The notes below the pieces were generated by a model, which ran no database searches, had not been told where the DNA came from, and worked only from the letters and a program-made list of their open reading frames with translations. Below are positions 1 to 8,468 of a stretch of DNA of 11,406 bases, in pieces. This DNA comes from Ectocarpus siliculosus (taxonomy: Eukaryota > Sar > Phaeophyceae > Ectocarpales > Ectocarpaceae). How positions within the stretch are numbered: position 1 is the first letter of the stretch; every line of letters begins with the position of its first letter. The stretch is from NCBI GenBank assembly GCA_000310025.1, contig FN649742.1, positions 2,622,001 through 2,633,406 on the forward strand. The letters run 5' to 3'. The position numbers were made by a program, and so were the translations under genes.

Positions 1-293
1 AACCTTTGAGGCGGGCTGCCGCCCCGGCGGCACCCTTGGGAAGCGCGGCCGCGGACGCGGACGCCGCCTGCGCGTCGGTCATCTTGGCCTCTCGCGCTGC
101 CCTCAGGGCCTCCGCCTCGGCGGCTTCGGCGGCGGCGGAGCAGTCGCGGCACTTCCGAGAGGCGTCGGGCTTTCGTGCCTGCGTGTTGGTGAAGCTCGAC
201 CGGGGAAGGCTTTTCTGTTTGCAGGCGCTGCACGAGAGCGGCTCGTCCTTGCCCTCGCCGCCGTTGCTGCTCGCTTTGCTGTTTTGGGACGCC
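1..293 (-). CDS. Stc1-like gene, exon 2 (second CxxC/CxxC half), partial
   Basis: This exon follows the acceptor at 296-294 (ACAAACCAG|G), which is preceded by a 14-C tract on the minus strand (312-325 on plus). One leading base completes the split Arg codon. A Ser/Gly/Asn-rich linker of about 18 residues comes first, then the second zinc half (PLSCSACKQKSLPRSSFTN, RKCRDC), then an Ala/Glu/Arg helix and a Lys-containing Ala/Gly tail. The frame stays open to position 1. The last visible bases (AAAG|GT) could be a donor, so the exon may end at the window edge. The plus-strand reading frame over this stretch is a GC-rich shadow. Confidence 0.7.
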
Positions 294-976
294 CTGGTTT
301 GTAAATGGTACGGGGGGGGGGGGGGATGGCGCGAGGAACAGGAAATAGGTCACAGCGAACGACCGCGTTCTTATTTATTGGTTGAACGGGTGCTCGTTTT
401 CGTCGAGCAAGGCGGAAACTGAACCCGAAGTAGGTTGACAATAGCACGCAATCGGAGTGGGGCGAAGTCCAGACGCGCCGGACGGGGAGGGACTACACAC
501 AGAATGCATATGCGTATGCAGCGCGTGTCTTCGAAGCGAACAACACGGCCTGGCCTGTCACCCACCGGCAGGCGTGTTTTACCCTGCGGAACGTCCGCAA
601 GAGTCAACCTGCTGACATTTACCGAAGCCCAGCTGTAACACGACACACATCATAACCTCCACACGACGAGATAGGTATCATCGCCGTGAACAGCGGCACC
701 ACCAACCTATGATAGTGGAACTGCCGAGGCAGCTACGACAATTTTTGGTCACCTCTCGCGCTCCTCCGTCGCCGCTTTCGCTACGCATTCCTTGCATTTA
801 ACCTTGTCTTCGGCGAGCTTTCCTTCGCGCAGCTTCCTCAGCTGATTGGCGCTGAACGATTCAGCGGTCAAACGTTTACGTCGGCACTCGCTGCACGCGA
901 GCGTGCCTGCCCAGGATCCGCCGACCGCGTCCATGTGTGGGTAATTGCTGCACGCGCGTTTTGCAGAGCGGAACAT
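1..976 (-). CDS. Stc1-like tandem zinc-finger protein, two exons, 3' end beyond window
   Basis: The model joins 976-753 to 293-1 by a 459-bp GT-AG intron. The donor splits an Arg codon as AG|G and the acceptor restores it, so phase agrees. Numbered from the Met at 976, the first half has C28xxC31, F41, Q45 and C61xxC64; the second has C96xxC99, F109, Q113 and C123xxC126. The shared pattern CxxCx(9)FxxxQ...(K)CxxC looks like an internal duplication. It resembles the fungal Stc1 domain, which in fission yeast links RNAi (Argonaute) to the Clr4 histone methyltransferase complex. That is family knowledge; the role here is unknown. After the second half comes an Ala/Glu/Arg-rich, probably helical tail of about 45 residues reaching the window edge. 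No signal peptide or membrane segment is visible, so the protein is probably nuclear or cytosolic. Another CxxC zinc ribbon is the main alternative. Either Met976 or Met934 could be the start. Confidence 0.72.
294..752 (-). other. Intron of the Stc1-like gene
   Basis: This 459-bp GT-AG intron has donor GTGACC and acceptor ACCAG. The polypyrimidine tract is essentially one 14-base C homopolymer (G at 312-325 on plus). I see no embedded gene. The open frames in it have no recognisable domain. Confidence 0.6.
753..976 (-). CDS. Stc1-like gene, exon 1 (first CxxC/CxxC half)
   Basis: This exon encodes 74 codons plus two bases from the ATG at 976. It holds a basic start with a lone Cys at residue 9, then the first zinc half (LACSEC ... 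FSANQLRKLREGK ... KCKEC) and a charged end (EERER). The donor at 752-751 reads GAGAG|GTGACC. A second in-frame ATG at 934 (residue 15) would still include the whole zinc half. A TATAAA on the minus strand at 983-978 lies immediately upstream of the first ATG. If it is a working TATA box, transcription would begin near 955-948 and Met934 would be the true start. Confidence 0.72.
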
Positions 977-977
977 G

Positions 978-983
978 TTTATA
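978..983 (-). promoter_or_regulatory. TATA-like box upstream of the Stc1-like gene
   Basis: TATAAA reads on the minus strand two bases upstream of the ATG at 976. The surrounding TTTATAAA is a palindrome, so the motif also reads on plus. It is too close to that ATG for both to be used from a single TATA-directed start site. Either it is a chance motif or translation begins at the ATG at 934. Confidence 0.3.
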
Positions 984-2010
984 AATGAAACCGGAGAAGT
1001 TCATGCAACAACAGACAGCAGATCGGTGTGAGCTTACCGATCCGCAGGGTAGGAGTGGATGTCTGCGTGAGCATTTAGCCAGGAGCTATCCATTGGTCGG
1101 CGGACTGATTGTATTGTGCGCTTGCCTACAGATACGAAGGTGCATACAACAAGTAATTTGGTTTCAAATCCCACAGGTACACAGGCAGACTACAGTAGAC
1201 CTCGAGCGATAGGAGATACTGGAGGTGTTGATATGCCGTTCCACAAAGACGTCCCACATTGCGTTTTGCATTCTTTCGGGAGACCCTCGCCCAGCTTTCT
1301 GCGTTATAGGGTCTTGCCGAAGCAATGCGGCCCAACTCATTGTTGTATCGTACATGCAGCGACACCAAACAACAGCAGTAGTGCTGCTGCTGTATTGGTA
1401 GATTGCATTGACCGTGAGTCATACGCGCGTATGCCATACGTCAACCTTGCGTATTTCCTGTTGTACTCGAATTTCCTTCCACACACTCACCCCTATCCTT
1501 GTATCTTGTATCAACGGCGGTGAGTGGTGAACGGTGTGGCGCTCGGAGAAAGACACGGGGGGCGGGCGAGTTCGGGAGGCATTTTTCCGGGGATACACGC
1601 GAGATGTCCCCGCAAAAACTCTTCTGCCTTTGCGCATGTATAGTACCCGGCGGCGAGCATTGTAGGTGGGGTACTCTTTGGCAACATCGACTAGCCACCC
1701 GAGGTGGTGCTGCTGTCGGAGGAGATTTTGAGAGTTGATTACCACCCGAGAGAACAAGACACAGAAAAATTTGTGCTTGTTGTGACGAGATGTGACGATC
1801 TCTGACGCGGGGTCAGTGTGGAGCTACAGTTCGACCGCTGCTGTGTGCAGGTTGGCGCCGCTTCACTTCTTCAGTCTGTTTCCTTCCTTATTCTTCCTTT
1901 CTCTCTCAGTCGCTCGCTATCGCTCACTCCCAGGCAACACTGAGCAAGGGGGGACGCTTACACATCGCTTGCTGCTGCTGTAGTAACCATATTGTAATGT
2001 CGGACCACCA
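984..2010. other. Spacer upstream of the Stc1-like gene, no gene supported
   Basis: No frame here shows family motifs, consistent GC-rich third positions or paired splice sites. The stretch presumably contains the 5' UTR and promoter of the minus-strand gene at 976. It includes a CAG/CTG hairpin at 1354-1408 and a CT-rich run at about 1866-1925. Confidence 0.6.
1354..1408. repeat. Imperfect CAG/CTG inverted repeat
   Basis: Three arms nest in order: ATGCA 1354-1358 with TGCAT 1404-1408, ACCAA 1364-1368 with TTGGT 1395-1399, and ACAGCAG 1372-1378 with CTGCTGT 1387-1393. The internal gaps are unequal, so it is a weak foldback, partly a triplet repeat. Confidence 0.5.
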
Positions 2011-2013
2011 CAA

Positions 2014-2116
2014 ATCTGGGCAGGGTGGGCGGGATATTCCTGAAGGATATACCCGCCCAGATGGTATCTTAGTCCAAGGGTCCAAATACCATAACATTGT
2101 TGCAGTACTACAATGT
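2014..2116. repeat. Cluster of three adjacent stem-loops
   Basis: First stem: ATCTGGGC (2014-2021) pairs with GCCCAGAT (2055-2062). It encloses GGGATATTCCT (2031-2041) opposite AGGATATACCC (2044-2054). GGGCGGG (2027-2033) could instead pair with CCCGCCC (2052-2058), so two folds compete. Second stem: ATGGTAT (2061-2067) with ATACCAT (2086-2092). Third stem: ACATTGT (2094-2100) with ACAATGT (2110-2116). No flanking terminal repeat or target duplication was found. Confidence 0.6.
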
Positions 2117-2153
2117 ACGACGGTAATATCTACATAACAATTCGAGCGGAACG

Positions 2154-2167
2154 TATGCATATGCATA
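2154..2167. repeat. Perfect 14-bp AT-rich palindrome
   Basis: TATGCATATGCATA is its own reverse complement. It lies 38 bp downstream of the hairpin cluster and could be a dimeric protein-binding site or chance. Confidence 0.6.
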
Positions 2168-3040
2168 GACGTACATGGTACATAGGTGTATTGTAGTTCT
2201 TGGAAGTAGTGAAGAGCCGCAGCAAAAGACAAAACAAACACAGATGGCCACCGCGGTTGGTTGCCTCCCCCCTCCTGGAAAGAAAGACTGTAAAAATTTG
2301 AAACGATCTGACAAGGAGACTTCATCACTACACACTATTTTTCAATGGAATAATTGACGGCTATTCACGTTTTTATTAGTCGCCACAACACTGCTGTAGG
2401 CTGCTTGTATGCGCAAATTCCCCGACGCACAACACAGGAACACTCACTGCTAAGACTTCAACACATACATCCCGTTCGACTACTGCTGTGGTATCATCTC
2501 GAACGGGTACGTAGTAGTCTTGACCAGTGACTGCCAAGTACATTTTTCTTCTAAACAAGACGAACCACACCCAGATTCTTATACCAAAATCAAAGTCGTG
2601 GTTGGTTAAACAGTTGCGAAGTATGTACTGCTGTAGTCCGGTTCACATTCAATTCGTTCTTAGTGAAAAACACGAGAAAGAAAAAGTGGCCTCAGATGGT
2701 CGCCCAAGAGTGAGTGAGGCATACGACAGGCAACATACATACACAAGCGCATCGCGGGATCAACTTCAGAGTCATCCACGACGGGGAAGAAAGCAAAAAC
2801 ATCAGACGCACAACAACCAGGTTCGTAGGCCTCCGACGTTTGCTACCTGCGGCGGGTTCGTAAACGTATTGTTGGTTGGGTGCTGTAGACGCCTGGTAGC
2901 CGGTAAACACGCGCGCTCGGAGGAGACTTGAATAAGTCGTGGCGACTTCTTTGGTGTTTCTTGGGCCACACAACCGCGGCCGAGTTTTCTCAAGGCTTGA
3001 TTGATTGATTCCCCGGGGTAATCACCTCCACTTGCTCAAC
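2168..3040. other. Spacer, no gene supported
   Basis: Several frames of 60-134 codons are open on both strands, but none has a recognisable domain, coding-like composition or splice partner. The stretch contains the inverted repeats at 2471-2519 and a short TGAT repeat at about 2998-3010. Confidence 0.55.
2471..2519. repeat. Inverted repeat with interleaved second stem
   Basis: CCCGTTCGA (2471-2479) and TCGAACGGG (2499-2507) are perfect 9-bp arms around a 19-nt loop. GACTACT (2478-2484), which is mostly in that loop, is complementary to AGTAGTC (2513-2519). The order arm1-arm2-arm1'-arm2' is the topology of an H-type pseudoknot if the region is transcribed. Confidence 0.5.
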
Positions 3041-3059
3041 ATTTAACACACACGTAAGC

Positions 3060-3065
3060 CACGTG
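3060..3065. promoter_or_regulatory. G-box/E-box CACGTG
   Basis: A single CACGTG hexamer lies 80 bp from the CRE palindrome. No adjacent gene start is visible, so it is listed only as a motif. Confidence 0.2.
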
Positions 3066-3144
3066 TTTCCTCCTTCAGCAGTTTAACTCTCCTTGCCGAT
3101 CATCGATCACGACGAGCAGCGGCGGCGGCGACGGAGGAGGAGGT

Positions 3145-3156
3145 GATGACGTCATC
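3145..3156. promoter_or_regulatory. CRE/bZIP-type palindrome GATGACGTCATC
   Basis: This 12-bp perfect palindrome contains the full cAMP-response-element core TGACGTCA, the classic site for bZIP dimers. It sits just 3' of a GGC/GGA-rich run. It is more than 2 kb from the 5' end of the Stc1-like gene and about 1.7 kb past the stop of the large gene, so any target is unclear. Confidence 0.3.
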
Positions 3157-3363
3157 CAAAACCACGGCGCTCCAGTGTGCGTCATGGTACCAAACGCACT
3201 ACCACGCGATAACCTCCAGACCTAGGAGTCGGGAGTGCAACGCAACCACAGCAGCACCAGCACTCACTGCTACTGAAGCAGCAGCACCTGTAAGTGCTGG
3301 GCGAGAGGAGGGGCTTATGTGGTGACAAGACCAATCGATGCAATTCCATCCTATGCTATCCCG

Positions 3364-3386
3364 CTGACTTGACTGACTTGACTGAC
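3364..3386. repeat. CTGACTTGA tandem repeat
   Basis: About 2.4 copies of the 9-10 base unit CTGACTTGA stand in tandem. It is a short minisatellite-like tract with no coding role visible. Confidence 0.6.
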
Positions 3387-3710
3387 GAATGCGCCCAAAG
3401 AGAAACAGCAACAGAACAAAGAAACGAAAAAATTCGCGGCCGAAACACTTCAACGACCAACGATAGACAACAACAGACCGTCAAGCAGCGGCCATTTGTA
3501 CAAGGCAGGCAGGCAGTGACTGAGGAGGTGCTCCATTGCATGCAGAAAAAAAAAAAAAGTTGCCGAGCGGTGCAGAAGAGCGCGAACCTGTCAGCTGGAC
3601 AAAAGCAACCCCGGATCTCTCTTGTGAGTTGGCTACGTACGCCCCCCGAGATTTGCTCGAAACGACCCAAACATGCATGAGCGGCGAGCAAGCACTCCTT
3701 GTCTCTAGCA

Positions 3711-3723
3711 CCCCCCCCCCCCC
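3711..3723. repeat. C13 homopolymer
   Basis: Thirteen consecutive C bases on plus. The length is prone to sequencing error. Confidence 0.8.
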
Positions 3724-4324
3724 GTCCCACAAAACCGTCAACCATGCCAACCATCCATGTGTGTAACAACTAAACAGAAGAGCAAAACCTCCCAATTCAC
3801 GTTAGTTAACACCCACCCTCCGAGCTCCCCGCCGCCTCGGCAGACGCCCACCAAAACTACAGAAAATCAGATTCAATAAAAAAGTAACACCAGTGGAGCC
3901 GAAATTTGAAACAGACGGAACAGGTGGCTCGTGATGAATTCGACGAGACCAGGCATGACAAAATGCATTGTTCTCTCTCCTCTCTCGTCAAAGGTCAGTC
4001 GGTCAAGGAGAAGGCAGCGATCGTATCATGTTTGCGTGAGACTGGGCGCTGGCGCGACGGACAGAGGACACTTGCAGGCAACAATATTCACCTCTACCAC
4101 CCTCCTGCACCTCGTGTGCGTCTCTCTTTTTTGAGTGGGCGTTGCAGTCCTTTCGTTTTTTTTCCTCCCCTACCTTCTCAACAGCAAGGAGGAAGACGCC
4201 TGCCTGAGTGTTCCACACCCGAGTCAAGGTCAAGTCAAGTACCAAGTACCATGTCGGTCTCTCTCTTACGTTCAGGAGCCCAAAACATACCAGAGAACGG
4301 GAAAAAAAGAAGAAACTGCACAAG

Positions 4325-4349
4325 CACCAACACCAACACCAACACCAAC
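4325..4349 (+). repeat. CACCAA hexamer repeat
   Basis: Four tandem copies of CACCAA. The open plus-strand frame through them (Thr-Asn/Thr-Pro or His-Gln repeats) is a by-product of the repeat. Confidence 0.8.
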
Positions 4350-4887
4350 GCCCCCGTCTTCCACGATGCGACATGCTACAAACCACGGCTAATAGTTTCG
4401 ATCGATCGCTCACTCGCTCGCCATGGCGCCAAGTAATTTCTCTGGCCGATTAACGCGTCATGGAAAAAGCAAACACCTTACCCGCCTGTTTGGGCCTCTT
4501 CTTTTCCCCGCCCGTCCCTCCCCCCCCGTTCTTTCCCACTTCTCGCAACCAGATGTGGCCATCCATCGACGACATCAACCAGCAGCGGCTTAACTCCCCT
4601 CCGTCGAGGCGCGGACACAAAAATACACGCACACGAAAAACACACGCACACCAAAAAAAATACCCCACCACCAACCAAACAACGGCTATAGAAAAAGCGA
4701 AACCCCAAAGTACTCCCCCCCATCACGAAACGGAAATAAAACATCACCCGTCCGTGCGCTCGCCTGACGGCTCGTTCTGCTTTGCGTTTGGGAGGTAGCG
4801 TAGCACTCCCACCACACCCTGCCACAGAATCAGCGCAAACAAAGCAAGCAAGCCAGCGAGCCAAAACAGCAGTAGCCCGCCATCCGA

Positions 4888-5133
4888 TCAAATTGCTGCC
4901 GACGACGAGCCTCCGCTGCCGCTAACACCACCGCCACCACCACCGCCACCACCACCGCCACCGCTGTCGCCGCCGCTGCTTCCCTGACCCCGTCCCTGCC
5001 GGGGTCCGGTGCCGGACAGGTGCCTGGCTCTCCCTCTCGAGCGGACCTCGGCGGGCGGAGCGGGGCGGTTTACCGCGGTGGGGCTCGTGCTGGGGGTGGA
5101 GAGGGGGGCTGTCCCTGTAATCAAGTCGTGCAG
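4888..5133 (-). CDS. Large gene, last exon j (Pro/Arg then Gly-rich tail, stop)
   Basis: The strong acceptor CATTTCCTGCAG (5136-5134) opens in phase 0 with LHDLITGTAPLSTPSTSP, then NRPAPPAEVRSRGRARHL, an RG/GQ stretch, a 12-residue Gly run, SGSGGSSSAAI and TGA at 4890-4888. It is entirely low complexity, so support comes from phase and the acceptor, not from a domain. The Gly run is encoded by GGT/GGC repeats. Confidence 0.6.
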   Translation of the reverse strand: MHDLITGTAPLSTPSTSPTAVNRPAPPAEVRSRGRARHLSGTGPRQGRGQGSSGGDSGGGGGGGGGGGGVSGSGGSSSAAI

Positions 5134-5709
5134 CTGCAGGAAATGAGAGAGCGCGGGGGGGGGCGGTCGGGCGGGGGTGATGTAACAACAAGACAAAGTT
5201 ACACCTTTGTTTCCATTGTAACGAAGAAGACAAAACGAGAGAACAGACAGTCACTGGGTTTGATGAGCATTACTACCAACCAGAGAGAGAGAGAGAGAGA
5301 GACAGATGCACAGTAAGAGAGAAAGGCCTATACACGCAGACAGGGATCCGATCCGAGGCCTGCCCCGGTGCCTTAAAAAAAGATACCGCTGTGCCGCCGC
5401 TACTCCCGCCCAACAGCGACGACAACAACGACAACGACAACGACGGTGACGACGGAAACAGCAACTCCTTGCCTGTCCATCACGCCTTCGTGGCTGCCGC
5501 GACACCACGGTGGCCGGGTCGTCGTCGAGACCGCCGCCGTCTCCTCTCCCCTCTCCCCCGGGGCTGGCCGGAGAGTTGTTGTTGGACGTGTCCACCATCA
5601 TATCCATGTCTTCCGCCGGGTGCTGATCGTCATCCAGCGGGGACGGGATGGCCGCCTGATGGGTATCGCAGTTGGTAGGTTCGGTTCACCCACGGGGTCA
5701 AGTACGAGA

Positions 5710-5765
<56 letters not shown>

Positions 5766-8063
5766 CAGCAAGAGGGTTGTATGCCGAACAGGAGTTGCGA
5801 CAAGCTAACATTCTCACCCCTACCGATACGGGTCCTTACCGTGGGTTGGGATTGACAAAGGTGTATGATCCTAAACCTTCCCCGTGCAATCGAAAGATCT
5901 AGAGAAGCTCGTTCTTGTTGTTTCGTGCAGTCTTGATGATGCGCAAGAGGATGTCGCCATCTCTTCACCGAGGACCTCTTGTACCGCTTGCAGAACTCAC
6001 GCTAACACACGAAAAAAACAATATACTTCCCTTCACACAATCACACAACACAACAACAGAAAAAAAGGAGAATACCCTTTTCTCTATTACGAGCCAAGGG
6101 TCCCTGAAGTGGTGAATAACCGTTCGCCAACGGAGGTATTTCGCTTTTCTTGCAATGTGGCGAGGAAGTGCCAAGTGTAGCCGATAGTCTCGCCTTAGCT
6201 AGTTCAAGAAAGGTGCAAGGTGAGAGAGTGAGGAGCGTGGGGCGCATTCGCCGCCATCTCCCCATCTCCGAGAGTCACATGAATAGGCACGGTATTCTGT
6301 GATTCGTTCCTGGCAAATGTCTTCGGACGATAGAACATGTTTCATGTAGTCCGACGATCTTGCCGGTCGAATGTACATCATTACCTCTAGGAACTAATAG
6401 GAAGATACAAACATCCTGGTTTCCACTAAAAGAGAGAGAAAAAAAAAAATCTCACCGGGGTTTCCGTGCTGGCATCATCGTTGTCGAAGTTTCCATCGTC
6501 CTCATTGCCGTCGTCCATATCCATCGCATTCTCGCTCTCCATCAGCACCACCGGCGCGCGGTTCGCATCGTGGTGTGACAGCTGCGCACACCGGCGACAA
6601 AATTAGACAAACGAAGAGGGAGAAAAAACTCTTAGCAACGTGCCGTCCACGGAAACAAAACAACGGACTTCTACAAAAGTGTTGCCGGTTAGGCTCTCTT
6701 GCCCTACCCATCTAGCCCACGCAAAAGAAAAAACTCCTTCCCGACGTTGTATTACGTACCGCTACAGCCTATTAGGGGATGGCAGAACACGAACTATCAT
6801 GTTGACTATTTTTGGAAACAATCGCAAGGGCACCAGAAATGGCACACGAGACACACAAGACCAGTCGGAAGGCATCGCGAAAAACAGAAATCGTTGATTC
6901 GCGCACAGGGCGGCAGTAGAGGCTTCTCAAAACATATATTTCACGCGTCTACCTCCACACGCCCCCTCTGACATCAAGATAAAAACTCACACCATTCTAA
7001 ATCGAAGTCAAAAGAGCCTAAACGGCAGGCGCTCAAATAAGGTCTGTGTTGCCAGGAACCTGGCGAATAGTACTTCTATAACTAGAGAACATCCTACAGC
7101 AGCGGCGGGTGCATGTTGGCGCGCTCAAATCTGCTTCTGTGGTGGTGATATCAAGCGTCGTTGTTTTGTCCTACAACCTCCGCAAATCTCTGCAAATTAG
7201 ACCGACTCCCAGTGTCTTGTACTGCTTGTGCTCGCCGCCACTGACCCCAACCTCCTGAACTGTGGGTTTACAGCAGTAGCTGATGCCACTAGCTACTGCT
7301 GACAACCCTCCGTTCAGGGGTTTACGGTCCGTGGCAGTGAGCATGGATGTGACAAATGTCGGATGCCGCTTGGTTCCGGCGCAGAATTCGGACTGTTTTC
7401 AGAGGCTGTCGCGACCTTCGATATTTCAGCTCCAGTAGCAAACCTGAATGTGCCAGCAGGTACGACGCCTCTTGACGGTGTCCTCTACTGATAGTAGTAC
7501 AAATTACCAGGTTCCTCAGGCGGGAAGGTTGTTTTCTTTCTTTATGTTGGATTAAGTATAAGAAAAAGAGCCAGCGTTAAAACCCTTGTTCTACCCCCCC
7601 CCTCCCTTACATCCCCAATCGAACAGATAAAGCTTATCCTTCAGCCGATCTCCGCAAATGCCCCCCCACCCCCGACCAAACGTTTCACTCGCAATATTCA
7701 ACCTCAAAAGTTCCTCTCCTCCTACTACTATTATTCACCGCCGGCACAGCTTCCTGCGAGAACCGGGAGGGTCCCCGGTTTTTACTTTGTTGCCACCACC
7801 CGGGCGGGTGTCAAAACTCACCACCCCAGGCACGCACTGCCACCCCTTCTGGGGAGGCGTGCTGCAGTTGTCGACGACCCCGTAGTTCTCGTAGAAGGGT
7901 ATCTGGTCGGCGTGCGACTGCCCCTCGTTGCCGAGAGTCCTCTGGATGAGACAGATCACCCACTTGCGCCTGGCCGCGGAAGTCCCGTCCGCCTTGACGC
8001 GGTACTGGCGTTGGACGAGATGGCGCGATAGGTGGAAAGCGGCAAGCAAAGCAAAGGAGAGCG

Positions 8064-8100
<37 letters not shown>

Positions 8101-8411
8101 AGGGAGGGCATACACACGTGAGTACGTGTTAGCAAAGCCCGCGAGGAGCAAAGAAAAAAAAAACCAAGGGCCAAGGCACGGGAAACGATGGAGGGGCACA
8201 GACAAGGGCAACACGCAGGGGGGGGGAGGCACCACCACAAACGCAGGGGGTCTTCATAGAGCGGGAAAATGCCTCTTTGATTCCACACAATGTGGTTAAC
8301 CACCGAGTCACCGTGGTCAGTCACGGGTTGGATTTCACCCAACCCCGCTCTTACTAAGGCTCCGATGGTGTAGGGGGTTAACCCGTGAACCTACCAGCAA
8401 GTTGTGAGTTC

Positions 8412-8468
<57 letters not shown>

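Larger units (their letters stand above)
3157..4887. other. Downstream/3' UTR region of the large gene and spacer
   Basis: This stretch follows the minus-strand stop at 4888, so its upper part is probably the 3' UTR of that gene. I could not place a polyadenylation site. It is rich in homopolymers and simple repeats. The longest frame, 3906-4436 plus, is translated low-complexity and not supported as a gene. Confidence 0.5.
5134..5472 (-). other. Probable GC-AG intron i/j
   Basis: This 339-bp intron starts GCAAGGAG after ACAG and ends CCTGCAG. Near the donor, on the transcribed strand, lies a GTCGTT-type repeat (5417-5456 on plus). The middle holds a short GA repeat (5282-5301). Confidence 0.5.
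6582..7821 (-). other. Intron g/h (1240 bp) with foldback and small frame
   Basis: The donor GTGAGT and acceptor GCGCAG are in phase 0. It is the longest intron and carries the 113-nt foldback (7230-7342) and a small plus-strand frame (7363-7491). I scanned the rest for exons and saw none. Confidence 0.6.

Noticed and set aside
6-422. 138-codon plus-strand frame
   Set aside because: It is the Ala-rich shadow of the GC-rich second exon of the Stc1-like gene on minus and has no motif of its own.
1059-1190. Possible tRNA with GTCTGC/GCAGAC ends and a T-loop-like GGTTTCAAATCCC
   Set aside because: The T arm has an extra base, no proper D arm or anticodon arm can be drawn, and 132 nt is too long without an intron model. 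A chance B-box is likelier.
2376-2570. 64-codon minus frame with protein-like Val/Asp content
   Set aside because: It overlaps the inverted repeat at 2471-2519, has no recognised family, and has neither splice sites nor codon bias like the two real genes.
3906-4436. 176-codon plus-strand frame
   Set aside because: Its translation is mixed low complexity, with Ser/Thr runs and a Thr-Asn repeat from the CACCAA array, and it has no domain or splice context.
7735-8238. 167-codon minus frame starting inside the GA/CT repeat
   Set aside because: The N-terminal part is translated CT microsatellite. Only 8004-7822 is exon g.
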